In this document: piece after piece, positions 9,288-18,139 of the stretch
How positions within the stretch are numbered: the stretch's first letter is position 1
How the letters are laid out: the number at the start of each line of letters is the position of its first letter
Assembly: GCA_002722255.1 (NCBI GenBank)
Contig: PBLD01000010.1
Span: 138,304 to 202,303 of the forward strand
Direction of reading: 5' to 3'
Length of the DNA stretch: 64,000 bases
Source of the DNA: Winogradskyella sp.
GTDB lineage: Bacteria; Bacteroidota; Bacteroidia; Flavobacteriales; Flavobacteriaceae
The notes under the pieces: generated by a model
Databases searched by the model: none
Seen by the model: the letters and a program-made list of their open reading frames with translations, nothing else
What the model was told of the DNA's origin: nothing
Made by a program: the position numbers and the translations under genes

Positions 9288-9990
9288 AGTTTATAAAGAT
9301 ACCTCTGGTTTGCATTTTAGCAACATTACCAGTCCATGGGCTATTAGGATCGGTATCTCTAATAATTTCATCGTTTATAGCAAAAACTCCACGAATTGAA
9401 GGGGTAAATTTAAAATACAGCAGGTATAAGTCTATACCAAAACCAATCTCGTAGAAGTAAGTGTTTTTCTTCATTCTAAATTCTCCCGAACTATTGTCGT
9501 CTGGATTGTCCTGATTGCTCGAAAGGTTTAATGCTGTAGAAAAACCACCAATTAGAAAAGGTTTAAAATTGTTTATTCTTTTAGTTGAAACTTTTAAGAG
9601 TAACGGAATATGAATGTATGTAGATTTTACCTCTCTCAATAAATCAGAATCATTGTATTCAGTACCAGTAAAATAGCTTTCATTGTACATTAAGTTTCGG
9701 GTTGTAAAAAATACTCCAGGCTCTAATCTTAAGTTCATGTAATCGTTAATACGCATGTCTCCAATAAGACCTAGGTGAAATCCAAATGTATTGTCAACTA
9801 AAATATCATCAAGGTTTTCTTCATATTCAAACTTAAAATCGTACTGATTAAAACCTAAAAAGTAACCCCAAGACAAAAACTTCTGATCCAAGTTGTCAAT
9901 ATTATTAGCTACCTTCTCTTTAGTAAATAATTGTGCAGTCGCAGATTGAGCTGCTATTAAGAATGTTAAGAAAACAAAGATTTTCTTCAT
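9274..9990 (-). CDS. porT: PorT family outer-membrane beta-barrel protein, type IX secretion
   Basis: Protein of 238 residues with a signal peptide (MKKIFVFLTFLIAAQSATAQ) and an alternating hydrophobic beta-barrel pattern ending in FINFTFQ. The sequence (YFLGFNQYDFKF, LRLEPGVFFTTRNL, STYIHIPLLLKVSTKR) and its place directly downstream of ubiE match PorT/SprT, an accessory factor needed for type IX secretion and gliding in Bacteroidota. It lies 2 bp after the ubiE stop, so the two genes form an operon. An ordinary porin-family protein is the alternative. Confidence 0.83.
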   Translation of the reverse strand: MKKIFVFLTFLIAAQSATAQLFTKEKVANNIDNLDQKFLSWGYFLGFNQYDFKFEYEENLDDILVDNTFGFHLGLIGDMRINDYMNLRLEPGVFFTTRNLMYNESYFTGTEYNDSDLLREVKSTYIHIPLLLKVSTKRINNFKPFLIGGFSTALNLSSNQDNPDDNSSGEFRMKKNTYFYEIGFGIDLYLLYFKFTPSIRGVFAINDEIIRDTDPNSPWTGNVAKMQTRGIFINFTFQ

Positions 9991-9992
9991 AA

Positions 9993-10724
9993 TTATGCTT
10001 TAGATGCTGTGTATATAGTTGCCACACCCATAGTTTGTGGTTTATCTTCGACATTTATAAACCCAATTTTTCTCAAAATATTGTTTAATTCTTCACCATA
10101 AGGAAAAACAGAAGCCGATTCGCTAAGGTAATTGTAAGCTATTTTGTCTTTTGAAAATAATTTGCCGATAGTAGGTAAAATAAACTTTGAATAAATTTTG
10201 TAGCCAAACTTGTAAATTGGGTTGGTTGGCACCGAAGTTTCTAAAATAACAAAAATTCCGTTAGGCTTTAAAACTCTTAAAATTTCTGATAGTCCTTTTT
10301 CTAGATTTTCAAAATTCCTAACGCCAAATGCTACGGTTATAGCATCAAAGGTATTGTTTTCAAAAGGTAAGTTTTCAGAGTCGCCAATAACCATAGAGAT
10401 AATATTCTCTAATTTTTTAGATGCTATTTTTTTTCGGCCAACCTCTAGCATGCCATTGCTAATGTCTAAACCAATAATTTCTTTGGCATTGGTAGCGGCT
10501 AAGTTAATGGCTAAGTCACCAGTGCCTGTTGCAATATCCAAAATATTTTCAGGCTGTTTATTGCCAACGATTTTTACGACTTTGTTTCGCCATTTTACGT
10601 CAATACCAAAAGAAATCACTCGATTTAGTCCATCGTATTCGTTCGAAATGGTATCAAACATTTCGGTAACCTGCTCTTTTTTAGAAGCGTTACTATTTTT
10701 GTACGGTTTAACTTTTTCAGCCAT
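9993..10724 (-). CDS. ubiE: Demethylmenaquinone methyltransferase UbiE/MenG
   Basis: SAM-dependent methyltransferase of 243 residues that converts demethylmenaquinone to menaquinone, the quinone used by the Na+-NQR encoded at 27 kb. Motif I is [16 protein letters not shown], followed by [34 protein letters not shown] and [15 protein letters not shown], all diagnostic of UbiE. The N-terminal [19 protein letters not shown] is also typical. It leads a two-gene unit with porT. The minus strand has TATTTTTG at 10746-10739 just upstream. Confidence 0.95.
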   Translation of the reverse strand: MAEKVKPYKNSNASKKEQVTEMFDTISNEYDGLNRVISFGIDVKWRNKVVKIVGNKQPENILDIATGTGDLAINLAATNAKEIIGLDISNGMLEVGRKKIASKKLENIISMVIGDSENLPFENNTFDAITVAFGVRNFENLEKGLSEILRVLKPNGIFVILETSVPTNPIYKFGYKIYSKFILPTIGKLFSKDKIAYNYLSESASVFPYGEELNNILRKIGFINVEDKPQTMGVATIYTASKA

Positions 10725-10738
10725 TAAAAAATTTTTGG

Positions 10739-10746
10739 CAAAAATA
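10739..10746 (-). promoter_or_regulatory. Putative ubiE-porT promoter -7 box
   Basis: The minus strand reads TATTTTTG (TAnnTTTG consensus) about 15 bases upstream of the ubiE ATG. No TTG lies at the usual 17-23 base spacing. Confidence 0.35.
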
Positions 10747-10872
10747 CGTGAAATTTTTTGTTTGAATATTCACAATTCATTAATCACAAATGAAAATTTT
10801 TCAGAAATGTTAATAGTTAGTCCTCTCTTTTAAGTTTAAAGGATTGAAACACGTTAACTTGTTACTTCTTAC

Positions 10873-10880
10873 TATATTTG
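10873..10880 (+). promoter_or_regulatory. Putative trkA promoter -7 box
   Basis: TATATTTG matches TAnnTTTG and lies 26 bases before the trkA start. Upstream TTG triplets are at spacings of 11 and 26 bases, neither ideal. Confidence 0.38.
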
Positions 10881-10906
10881 TATGTTTATTTTGAATAAAA
10901 TTTTAG

Positions 10907-12256
10907 ATGAAAATAATTATCGCAGGTGCTGGAGAGGTAGGATTTCATTTGGCAAAATTATTATCCTATGAGTCGCAAGAGATCACTCTTATAGATACAA
11001 AAAAGGATAATTTAACCTATGCAGGTGAGCACCTTGATATAAAAACTATAAAAGGCGATGCTACATCAATTGCTATCTTAAGAGAAGCACGTATTGAGTC
11101 TGTAGAATTGTTTATTGCTGTAACATCTTCTGAAACTACAAATATTACGGCATGTGTATTGGCTAAGCAGTTAGGTGCTCAACGTACAATAGCAAGGATT
11201 TCTAATACTGAGTTTATAGAGCAGAAGGATGCCATTGGTTTCTCCCAATTTGGGATAGATGAGTTAATTTCTCCAGAATCATTAGCAGCTTCAGAAATTG
11301 AATTATTATTAAACCAATATGGGTTTAATGATACTTATGAGTTTGAAGGAGGTGCATTAACCATGCTTGGGTTAAGACTTTCTAGAACGGCAAAATTTGT
11401 AGGAAAGACTGTAAAAGAGGCGGCAGAGTTATATTCAGAATTACATTTTATTCCTATTGCAATTCAACGTTATGGAACACAGTATACTATTATACCTCGA
11501 GGTGATACACAATTTAAAGAAGGAGATAAGGTTGTTTTTATGACTTCTGAAGGTGGTGATGCCGAATTGTTTCAACTCTCTGGTAAAGCAAAAACAGACA
11601 TTAAGAATGTAATGATTCTTGGAGGAAGTAAAATCGGTTATAAAACAGCGAGGGATCTTTGCAAAAGCAAGTTTAATGTAAAACTTGTAGAGAGCAAAAA
11701 ACCATTGGCAGAAGATTTAGCAGATAGATTGCCAAACGCTTTAATAATCTGTGGTGATGGTAGAAATGTAGAGATTTTAGATGAAGAAAATATTAACGAC
11801 ATGGATGCTTTTATTTCTGTTACTGGTAATTCTGAAACTAATATCATGTCTTGCTTATTGGCAAAATCTAAAGGTGTTAAAAAAACAATTGCTTTAGTAG
11901 AAAACATGGACTACTATCAGTTATCGCAATCTATCGGTATAGATACGTTAATTAATAAAAAACTATTAGCGGCAAATAATATCTTTAGATATATGAGAAA
12001 AGGTGAGGTTGTTGCCATGACCAAGCTTACTAATATGAATGCTGAGTTGTTAGAATTTGTGGTAAAACCTAACTCTAAGATTACAAATAGAATAATAAAA
12101 GACTTAAATTTCCCTAGGTCTGCTATATTTGGAGGTGTAATTAGAGATGGTGAAGGTATGATTCCGTTAGGAAGCTTTAAGATTGAAGCTGGCGACAGAG
12201 TCGTTGTGTGCTGTTTACCACGATCAATCTCTGAGGTAGAAGCCTTTTTCTCGTAA
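10907..12256 (+). CDS. trkA: Trk system potassium transporter peripheral subunit TrkA
   Basis: Cytoplasmic regulatory subunit of 449 residues that gates the TrkH K+ channel by binding NAD(H) or nucleotides. It has the duplicated RCK layout: Rossmann domain 1 begins MKIIIAGAGEVGFHLAKLL, RCK_C domain 1 covers roughly 140-225, Rossmann domain 2 begins NVMILGGSKIGYKTARDL (about 234), and a second RCK_C domain ends the protein (SKITNRIIKDLNFPRSAIFGG). It precedes trkH by 7 bp, so the two are co-transcribed. Confidence 0.95.
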   Translation: MKIIIAGAGEVGFHLAKLLSYESQEITLIDTKKDNLTYAGEHLDIKTIKGDATSIAILREARIESVELFIAVTSSETTNITACVLAKQLGAQRTIARISNTEFIEQKDAIGFSQFGIDELISPESLAASEIELLLNQYGFNDTYEFEGGALTMLGLRLSRTAKFVGKTVKEAAELYSELHFIPIAIQRYGTQYTIIPRGDTQFKEGDKVVFMTSEGGDAELFQLSGKAKTDIKNVMILGGSKIGYKTARDLCKSKFNVKLVESKKPLAEDLADRLPNALIICGDGRNVEILDEENINDMDAFISVTGNSETNIMSCLLAKSKGVKKTIALVENMDYYQLSQSIGIDTLINKKLLAANNIFRYMRKGEVVAMTKLTNMNAELLEFVVKPNSKITNRIIKDLNFPRSAIFGGVIRDGEGMIPLGSFKIEAGDRVVVCCLPRSISEVEAFFS

Positions 12257-12263
12257 AAACATT

Positions 12264-13766
12264 ATGTCTAGAATACGACTTAACTATAAGATCATTTTTC
12301 ACTTTTTTGGACTGCTTTTGCTTTTCAATGGTGGCTTTATGATGCTTGCCACTCTAATCAGTCTTATATACAAAGACGGAGTAACCTTAAATCTGTTCTT
12401 AGCAAGTTTATCTACTTTGCTTTTAGGTGGTGTGGCCATGTATGGCACCAAGAATCATAGTAAAGAAATGAACAAGCGAGAAGGTTACATTGTAGTGGCC
12501 TTTGGTTGGATAGTGATGTCGCTTACTGGTACTTTACCATATATGGCAACAGAGTCTATACCAACTTTTACAGAGGCTTTTTTTGAAACTATTTCTGGTT
12601 ATACCACAACAGGTGCTAGTATTCTAAATGATATAGAGATACTGCCCGAAGGTGTTTTGTTTTGGAGAAGCATGACGCACTGGATTGGTGGTATGGGTAT
12701 AATAGTACTAGCTATTGCAATTCTTCCATTGTTAGGCGTAGGAGGTATGCAGCTTTTTGCTGCTGAAGCACCAGGTCCAGGAGGTGATAAGTTGCATCCA
12801 AGAATTACAGATACCGCAAAACGATTATGGCTAATCTATTTTGGATATACAGTAGCAGAAACAATTCTATTACAGGTTGCAGGTATGTCGTTTTTTGATG
12901 CCATTAATCATGCGCTCAGTACATTATCAACTGGTGGTTTTTCAACCAAAAATGCTAGTGTAGCCTATTGGAATGATAACCCAGCAATTCAATACATCAT
13001 TATTTTCTTTATGTTCTTAGCAGGTACCAATTTTGTATTGAGTTATTACCTTTTTAAGGGTAAGGTTTCTAAAATTATTCAAGATGATGAGTTTAAATTA
13101 TACTTTAAATTTATTGCCATCTTTACTATTATTGCTGCTTCTTTAATTTATTTTAGAGCAGATATTTCAAAATCTACAATAGCACATCCAATGGTTTTTG
13201 GTGAAGCCGAAAGCGCTATAAGACATGCCTTATTCCAAGTGTTAACGGTAATAACAACTACGGGTTTTGTTTCTGCTGATTATACCATGTGGACACCATT
13301 TTTAACAGTCTTTTTCTTTGGTTTAATGTTCTTAGGAGGTTCTGCGGGAAGTACTTCTGGTGGTGTAAAGGTGGTAAGACATTTGATTTTAATAAAAAAC
13401 GGGTTCTTGGAATTTAAGCGTTCATTGCATCCTAATGCTATTTTGCCAGTTCGCTACAATACTAAATCAATTTCTAAAGATATTGTATTTAATGTGCTGG
13501 GATTCTTTATATTGTATATGTTATCCTTTATTATCGGAGCTTTGGTTTTCTCCATGTTTCAAATGGATTTTGAATCGGCCATAGGTTTATCAGCTTCAAG
13601 TTTAGGTAACGTAGGACCTGCACTCGGTGATTTTGGACCAGTAAATAATTATGCTGCATTACCACCTTTAGGGAAATGGTGGGCTTCTTTTTTAATGCTA
13701 ATAGGTCGATTAGAATTGTTTACTGTACTCATAATAATGACACCTTTTTTCTGGCGAAATAGATAA
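12264..13766 (+). CDS. trkH: Trk potassium uptake system channel subunit TrkH
   Basis: Polytopic inner-membrane protein of 500 residues. It forms the K+ pore controlled by TrkA. Four pore-loop repeats carrying selectivity-filter glycines can be seen: ISGYTTTGASIL, LSTLSTGGFSTKN, ITTTGFVSADY and SSLGNVGPALGDFGP. Hydrophobic helices surround each. The charged GGVKVVRHLILIK segment lies between repeats three and four, as in the family. It is the second gene of the trkAH operon; no strong terminator follows. Confidence 0.95.
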   Translation: MSRIRLNYKIIFHFFGLLLLFNGGFMMLATLISLIYKDGVTLNLFLASLSTLLLGGVAMYGTKNHSKEMNKREGYIVVAFGWIVMSLTGTLPYMATESIPTFTEAFFETISGYTTTGASILNDIEILPEGVLFWRSMTHWIGGMGIIVLAIAILPLLGVGGMQLFAAEAPGPGGDKLHPRITDTAKRLWLIYFGYTVAETILLQVAGMSFFDAINHALSTLSTGGFSTKNASVAYWNDNPAIQYIIIFFMFLAGTNFVLSYYLFKGKVSKIIQDDEFKLYFKFIAIFTIIAASLIYFRADISKSTIAHPMVFGEAESAIRHALFQVLTVITTTGFVSADYTMWTPFLTVFFFGLMFLGGSAGSTSGGVKVVRHLILIKNGFLEFKRSLHPNAILPVRYNTKSISKDIVFNVLGFFILYMLSFIIGALVFSMFQMDFESAIGLSASSLGNVGPALGDFGPVNNYAALPPLGKWWASFLMLIGRLELFTVLIIMTPFFWRNR

Positions 13767-13929
13767 AAATTAAAATTTTTTTAATTTTTTTAGAATTTAC
13801 CTAGCCTATAATTTTACTGCTATTTTTTGAGTTTTATGTTCTAAAAATCAGACTGTTGTTGTAACACTGTTTGTAACATTTTTATTTGTGTTGCGTCATA
13901 TTTGCGTAACCAATTAAAAATTATCAATC

Positions 13930-14178
13930 ATGGAATTAGTATTAAATCAAGAATTAGAATCTGTACCAGAACCCATTGCGGTATCTCATTACACAACAAA
14001 CGGTTTGTTAAATTCTAATTACAAATCTGTAGTGAAGCACAACTTTAGCAAGTCTACAACAAAATCTGTTTTCGGAATTAGACAGCGTATTAAGTCTTCA
14101 CAATTAGATAAAGTAGACCACGTTGCAGCCATATTAAAATTGTCTGTATTCGCTATAGCTTTAATCGCTATTTTCTAA
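13930..14178 (+). CDS. Small hypothetical protein with C-terminal membrane anchor
   Basis: Protein of 82 residues, not recognised. The N-terminal 55 residues are polar, with a basic patch (FGIRQRIKSS), and the last 20 (AAILKLSVFAIALIAIF) form a hydrophobic helix ending at the C-terminus, so it could be a tail-anchored membrane protein with its bulk in the cytoplasm. The 163-bp gap upstream of it is AT-rich and probably holds its promoter. It precedes two further small membrane proteins, but there is no sequence similarity to them. Confidence 0.6.
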   Translation: MELVLNQELESVPEPIAVSHYTTNGLLNSNYKSVVKHNFSKSTTKSVFGIRQRIKSSQLDKVDHVAAILKLSVFAIALIAIF

Positions 14179-14297
14179 AATATTAATCTCACTTTCTGAA
14201 CTCTAAATGGCATTTAATGTCTTTTAGCATTACGATTAAAAGCGTTAAAATGACTCTTTTATGTAAATATTATTTAACCAAATTTTAAAATATAATT

Positions 14298-14576
14298 ATG
14301 ATGGGTTTTGGTGGGTCTGTACAGGCAATGATAACTACTCTTAAGAACAATGAAAAGATGCGTTCTAAGAGGAGTAATTTCAAGAGAACAATACATAGTT
14401 CTGGATATAGCAAACAAAAACCAGAGTATGATTTTCCTGAGGCTACACCACAAATACTTAATGAGATAAAAGAAAGAATACAAAGAGAACGTAAGAGACG
14501 AACTTTTAAAGTTGTTGCTTTAACAATTATCTTGTTTTTAGGATTAGCTTATTTAGTTTATGTAGAATTAAAATAA
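14298..14576 (+). CDS. Small single-pass membrane protein, tandem paralogue A
   Basis: Protein of 92 residues with a basic N-terminal part (NNEKMRSKRSNFKRT), a conserved core YDFPEATPQILNEIKER, a highly basic segment and a C-terminal transmembrane helix (VVALTIILFLGLAYLVYV). The next gene encodes a paralogue with the same core (FDFPEATPEILLKIRKK) and the same single helix. Its function is unknown. The stop codon overlaps the start of the next gene, so translation is probably coupled. The start could be the ATG at 14298 or the adjacent ATG at 14301. Confidence 0.65.
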   Translation: MMGFGGSVQAMITTLKNNEKMRSKRSNFKRTIHSSGYSKQKPEYDFPEATPQILNEIKERIQRERKRRTFKVVALTIILFLGLAYLVYVELK

Positions 14577-14845
14577 TGCTCATTATGCCTCTAGCAGAAT
14601 CAATGATAAGCTCTCTTAAGAGTAATAAAAGTGTTATGCTTGATAAGTCTAAACGCTTTAGAAAAAGGCTTTGTGGTTATAATAAAAATCGAAAAGGGAA
14701 TTTTGATTTTCCAGAAGCAACACCAGAAATACTGCTTAAAATAAGGAAGAAGTTAAAGAGAGAACAACAAATACTATGGTTAAAAATTAGTATTGTCTCC
14801 ATTATAATAATAACGCCTTTGGTTTGGATGCTATTGGCATCATAA
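14576..14845 (+). CDS. Small single-pass membrane protein, tandem paralogue B
   Basis: Protein of 89 residues, paralogue of the preceding gene. Shared features are the N-terminal MISSLKSNK stretch, the FDFPEATPEIL core, a Lys/Arg-rich linker (KIRKKLKREQQ) and a C-terminal helix (ISIVSIIIITPLVWMLLAS). The ATG at 14576 shares a base with the stop of the previous gene; an ATG at 14585 is also possible. The pair ends at a strong hairpin terminator. No function can be assigned; a small membrane-associated accessory or structural role is a guess. Confidence 0.65.
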   Translation: MLIMPLAESMISSLKSNKSVMLDKSKRFRKRLCGYNKNRKGNFDFPEATPEILLKIRKKLKREQQILWLKISIVSIIIITPLVWMLLAS

Positions 14846-14884
14846 AAAAAGCTATAATTCATCATTAAGAATTATAGCTTTTTT
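14846..14884. terminator. Bidirectional intrinsic terminator
   Basis: AAAAAGCTATAATTC (14846-14860) pairs with GAATTATAGCTTTTT (14869-14883), with A and T tracts on either side. It can stop the small membrane protein operon and the aminotransferase gene on the other strand. Confidence 0.88.
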
Positions 14885-14903
14885 AAAACGTTATTGGTAA
14901 GGT

Positions 14904-16088
14904 TTAGCTTAAAGCTTCCTTAATTCTTTTAATAGCTTCTACAATTTGTTCTTGAGAAGCTGCATAAGAAATACGTATACAGTCAGGGTTTCCAAAAGCT
15001 TCACCAGTTACTGTGGCTACAAGCGCTTCTTCTAATAAGAATAAAGACATGTCTGTTGCGTTATTTATGGTCTTTCCTTTTACGGTTTTTCCAAAATAAG
15101 CAGATACGTTAGGAAATACATAAAAAGCACCTTCAGGTTCATTGGTTTTAAAACCATCAATACCATCAAGCAGTCCTAGGATTAACTTACGACGTTCTTT
15201 AAACTCATCGATCATATACTTTATGCGTGATGGATCAGCTTCTAAAGCAGAAATGACAGCACGCTGAGCAATACAATTTGCACCACTTGTTACCTGACCT
15301 TGCATTTTGTTACAAGCTCTGGCAATCCAGTCTGGTGCACCAATATAACCGATTCTCCAACCAGTCATAGCAAAGGCTTTAGAAACACCATTTATGGTTA
15401 TCGTTCTGTCGTACATATCTTCAAACTGAGCCATGCTATGGTGTCCACCAATAAAATTAATGTGCTCATAGATTTCGTCAGAAGCTACGTATACGTTTGG
15501 ATATTTTTGTAATACATCTGCAATAGCTCTTAACTCTTCTTCACTATATACAGAACCACTTGGGTTGCAAGGCGAACTGTACCAAAGCATTTTTGTTTTT
15601 GGAGTTATAGCAGCTTCAAGTTGCTCTGCAGTCATTTTAAAGTCGTTAGAAATGTCTGTTTTTACTTCAACAGGAACACCTCCATTAAGCTTTACAATAT
15701 CAGCATAACTTACCCAATAAGGACATGGTAAAATAACTTCATCACCATCATTCAGCATTACCGAAGCAATGTTAAATAATGATTGCTTAGCACCTGTAGA
15801 GACTACTATTTGAGATCTTGAATAGTCCAGCCCATTATCGCGCTTAAATTTTGTAATAATTGCATCTTTAAGCTCTACATAGCCATCAACAGGTGTGTAG
15901 CTATTGTAGTTATCGTTAACAGCTTTTATTGCTGCCTCCTTTACAAAATCTGGTGTGTTAAAATCTGGTTCTCCCAGACTTAATCCAATAATATCTTTAC
16001 CCTCTGCTCTTAGTTCTCTGGCTTTTGCAGCCATAGCTAGGGTTGCTGAAGTCGATAGATTGTTAATTCTATCAGAAAGTTGGTTCAT
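14904..16088 (-). CDS. PLP-dependent class I aminotransferase, aspartate aminotransferase-like
   Basis: Fold-type I aminotransferase of 394 residues, probably aspartate or a broad-specificity amino acid aminotransferase. It shows SLGEPDFNTPDFV at the N-terminus, STGAKQSLFNI, PCPYWVSYADIVKLNGG, YSSPCNPSGSVYSEEEL, VASDEIYEHINF and the PLP-lysine motif NGVSKAFAMTGWRIGYIGAP, with the substrate-carboxylate arginine in CIRISYAAS near the C-terminus. The subgroup (AspC type Ib) is likely from these motifs, but the exact substrate is not certain. The desaturase gene lies 18 bp upstream, so the two may be co-transcribed. Confidence 0.9.
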   Translation of the reverse strand: MNQLSDRINNLSTSATLAMAAKARELRAEGKDIIGLSLGEPDFNTPDFVKEAAIKAVNDNYNSYTPVDGYVELKDAIITKFKRDNGLDYSRSQIVVSTGAKQSLFNIASVMLNDGDEVILPCPYWVSYADIVKLNGGVPVEVKTDISNDFKMTAEQLEAAITPKTKMLWYSSPCNPSGSVYSEEELRAIADVLQKYPNVYVASDEIYEHINFIGGHHSMAQFEDMYDRTITINGVSKAFAMTGWRIGYIGAPDWIARACNKMQGQVTSGANCIAQRAVISALEADPSRIKYMIDEFKERRKLILGLLDGIDGFKTNEPEGAFYVFPNVSAYFGKTVKGKTINNATDMSLFLLEEALVATVTGEAFGNPDCIRISYAASQEQIVEAIKRIKEALS

Positions 16089-16106
16089 GTGTTAGTTATA
16101 ATAGAA

Positions 16107-17207
16107 TTATGCTTGCATTGCTGGTCGCGTTCCCATTTCTTTCAAAAATCTAAAATGCGCAGCAATTGCTTTTCTTGTGGTTTCGTATTCTTTATAAGGT
16201 AAATTAAACTCTTTAGCAGTATCCTTTACAATTTTAGCAATTTTTCCATAGTGTATATGACTTATGTTTGGAAAAATGTGATGCTCTACCTGATGATTTA
16301 AGCCACCAGTATACCAATTTACTAACCAGTTTTTAGCTCCAAAGTTAACAGTAGTTTTAAGCTGATGAATTGCCCAAGTATTTTTCATTGTACCATCTTT
16401 TTCTGGCATTGGCATTTCAGCTTCATCCATAACATGTGCTAATTGAAAAACAACACTCAATATAAGGCCAGCAACATAGTGCATAATAAAAAAGCCAATT
16501 AAAACTTCGTACCATGCTAAATCAGTTAATAGAATCGGTAAAACAATCCACATAGCAACATAAACCAATTTAGAGATTACCAGTTTACTCCAATTAACGA
16601 TTGGATTAGGGAACTTACCATAAGATAACTTGCGCTTCATGTAGCGTTTCATTTGCTGAAAATCAGTGGTAATTGCCCAATTTATTGTTAATAAGCCATA
16701 AAGGAAAATAGAATAGTAATGTTGAAACTTGTGGTGCTTACGCCATTCAGCATGTTCTGAGAATCTAAGAATTCTTCCTGCCTCTAAGTCTTCATCATGA
16801 CCATGAATATTTGTATAAGTATGATGAAGCACATTATGCTGTACTTGCCAGTTATAAACATTTCCTGCTAAGATATAAATGCTACTTCCCATTAAACGGT
16901 TTACCCATTCTTTGTTAGAGAAAGCACCATGGTTGCCATCATGCATTACATTCATACCAACTCCTGCCATACCAATACCCATAACAACGGTTAGTAGTAA
17001 TTGAGCCCAAGTAGGAATATCTAAAGTGATAAGTAAAAAATAAGGGGTTAAAAAAATCGCAAACATAACAATGGTTTTTAGCCATAATTGCCAGTTTCCT
17101 GTTCTTTTAATGTCGTTTTCTTTAAAGTAGTTGTTAACACGTTTATTCAAAGTTCTAAAGAACTTAGCCGAGTCAACACGAGAGAATGATAAGGTTTGTT
17201 GAGCCAT
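16107..17207 (-). CDS. Membrane fatty acid desaturase
   Basis: Integral membrane di-iron desaturase of 366 residues that introduces a double bond into an acyl chain, probably as an acyl-lipid or acyl-CoA substrate, helping control membrane fluidity. All three histidine boxes are present: HDGNHGAF, HNVLHHTYTN followed by HGHDED, and HQVEHHIFPNISH. Hydrophobic helix pairs (TIVMFAIFLTPYFLLITL, LLLTVVMGIGMAGVGM) separate the boxes. The QVEHH form of box three is typical of front-end or omega-type family members; regiospecificity cannot be assigned. A TATCTTTG box lies upstream on the minus strand at 17274-17267. Confidence 0.92.
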   Translation of the reverse strand: MAQQTLSFSRVDSAKFFRTLNKRVNNYFKENDIKRTGNWQLWLKTIVMFAIFLTPYFLLITLDIPTWAQLLLTVVMGIGMAGVGMNVMHDGNHGAFSNKEWVNRLMGSSIYILAGNVYNWQVQHNVLHHTYTNIHGHDEDLEAGRILRFSEHAEWRKHHKFQHYYSIFLYGLLTINWAITTDFQQMKRYMKRKLSYGKFPNPIVNWSKLVISKLVYVAMWIVLPILLTDLAWYEVLIGFFIMHYVAGLILSVVFQLAHVMDEAEMPMPEKDGTMKNTWAIHQLKTTVNFGAKNWLVNWYTGGLNHQVEHHIFPNISHIHYGKIAKIVKDTAKEFNLPYKEYETTRKAIAAHFRFLKEMGTRPAMQA

Positions 17208-17266
17208 AAATCAATTTTTTTTCTTTTCATCTATAACGAAAAGGGATTGTATTCATTATAAGTTGA

Positions 17267-17274
17267 CAAAGATA
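17267..17274 (-). promoter_or_regulatory. Putative desaturase promoter -7 box
   Basis: The minus strand reads TATCTTTG, matching TAnnTTTG, about 60 bases upstream of the desaturase ATG. No -33 TTG is evident. Confidence 0.35.
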
Positions 17275-17332
17275 ATTAATAAATAAAATGAAGCCTTATG
17301 CTAAGGTGTTAATTTATGCACACTAAAATAGT

Positions 17333-17340
17333 TATTTTTG
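17333..17340 (+). promoter_or_regulatory. Putative rsmG promoter -7 box
   Basis: TATTTTTG matches TAnnTTTG. Because the box includes the TTG at 17338, that codon cannot be the translation start, which supports the ATG at 17356. Confidence 0.42.
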
Positions 17341-17355
17341 CACAAATTAAAATTG

Positions 17356-17982
17356 ATGGATTTAATTCTTAAGTATTTTCCTGATTTAACTGAACATCAG
17401 ATTGAACAATTCTCAGCATTAGAAGCATTATATAAAGATTGGAATTCTAAGATTAATGTGGTGTCTCGTAAGGATATAGATGAGCTGTATCTAAGGCATG
17501 TTCTGCATTCGCTTGGTATTGCTAAGGTAATTAAGTTTACAGATGGTTCCTCAATCTTAGATGTTGGTACTGGAGGTGGTTTTCCTGGTGTGCCTTTGGC
17601 TATTATGTTTCCTAATTGTCAGTTTCATTTAGTAGATAGTATTAATAAAAAATTGAAAGTTATTAACGCAGTTAGCGAAGCTCTTGGTTTAACTAATATA
17701 AGAACAACTCATAGCAGAGTAGAGGTAATTAAAGAAACCTACGATTTTATTGTTAGTAGAGCTGTAACGGCAATGCCAGAATTTACAAAATGGGTGAAGG
17801 GTAAAACTGCTAAAAAGCAACGAAATGAATTAAAAAACGGTATTCTATACTTAAAAGGAGGTGATTTAACCGAAGAGTTAAAACAATACACAACAGTTAA
17901 AGCTTATCTCTTATCAGATTATTTTGAAGAAGATTTCTTTGAAACTAAAAAAGTAATTCATTTACCGCTTAAGCATAAGTAA
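17356..17982 (+). CDS. rsmG: 16S rRNA (guanine-N7)-methyltransferase RsmG
   Basis: RsmG (GidB) of 208 residues, methylating N7 of G527 (E. coli numbering) in 16S rRNA. The SAM-binding motif SILDVGTGGGFPGVPLA, followed by FHLVDSINKKLKVI, the THSRVE motif and YDFIVSRAVTAMPEF, is diagnostic. The start is set at the ATG after the likely promoter. It stands alone, divergent from the desaturase, and is followed at once by a long inverted repeat that probably ends transcription. Confidence 0.95.
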   Translation: MDLILKYFPDLTEHQIEQFSALEALYKDWNSKINVVSRKDIDELYLRHVLHSLGIAKVIKFTDGSSILDVGTGGGFPGVPLAIMFPNCQFHLVDSINKKLKVINAVSEALGLTNIRTTHSRVEVIKETYDFIVSRAVTAMPEFTKWVKGKTAKKQRNELKNGILYLKGGDLTEELKQYTTVKAYLLSDYFEEDFFETKKVIHLPLKHK

Positions 17983-17984
17983 AT

Positions 17985-18121
17985 AAAGAGGCTGTCTAAA
18001 AAGTCAGTGTTTTGTCAATCTGAACTGGTTTCAGATTCTAAAACAAACTAAAAATCTGCTTATTAAGATTCTGAAATAAATTCAGAATGACAGATTTTTA
18101 GACTTTTTAGACAGCCTCTTT
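17985..18121. repeat. 137-bp element with perfect 21-bp terminal inverted repeats; also terminator
   Basis: The first 21 bases (AAAGAGGCTGTCTAAAAAG plus TC) and the last 21 bases (18101-18121) are perfect reverse complements, followed by a T tract. The interior holds a family A palindromic repeat (18013-18093). The whole can fold into a long hairpin between the convergent rsmG and hydrolase genes and probably terminates both. Its size and ends also resemble a small non-autonomous insertion. Confidence 0.8.
18013..18093 (+). repeat. Palindromic repeat family A, copy 1 (with internal insertion)
   Basis: It starts TGTCAATCTGAAC and ends TTCAGAATGACAG. The same sequence occurs as a compact 49-bp element in reverse orientation at 42061-42109. 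Here about 32 extra bases are inserted between two copies of AGATTCT, as after a small duplication or insertion. Confidence 0.8.
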
Positions 18122-18139
18122 TTTTATGCAACAATTAGA

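Noticed and set aside
10222-10833. 203-codon open frame on the plus strand
   Set aside because: It lies opposite ubiE, which has complete family motifs; the translation has no recognisable domain and is a shadow.
17985-18121. Treating the long inverted repeat only as a terminator
   Set aside because: A 21-bp perfect terminal pair more than 90 bases apart and an internal repeat family copy are more than a simple terminator needs.
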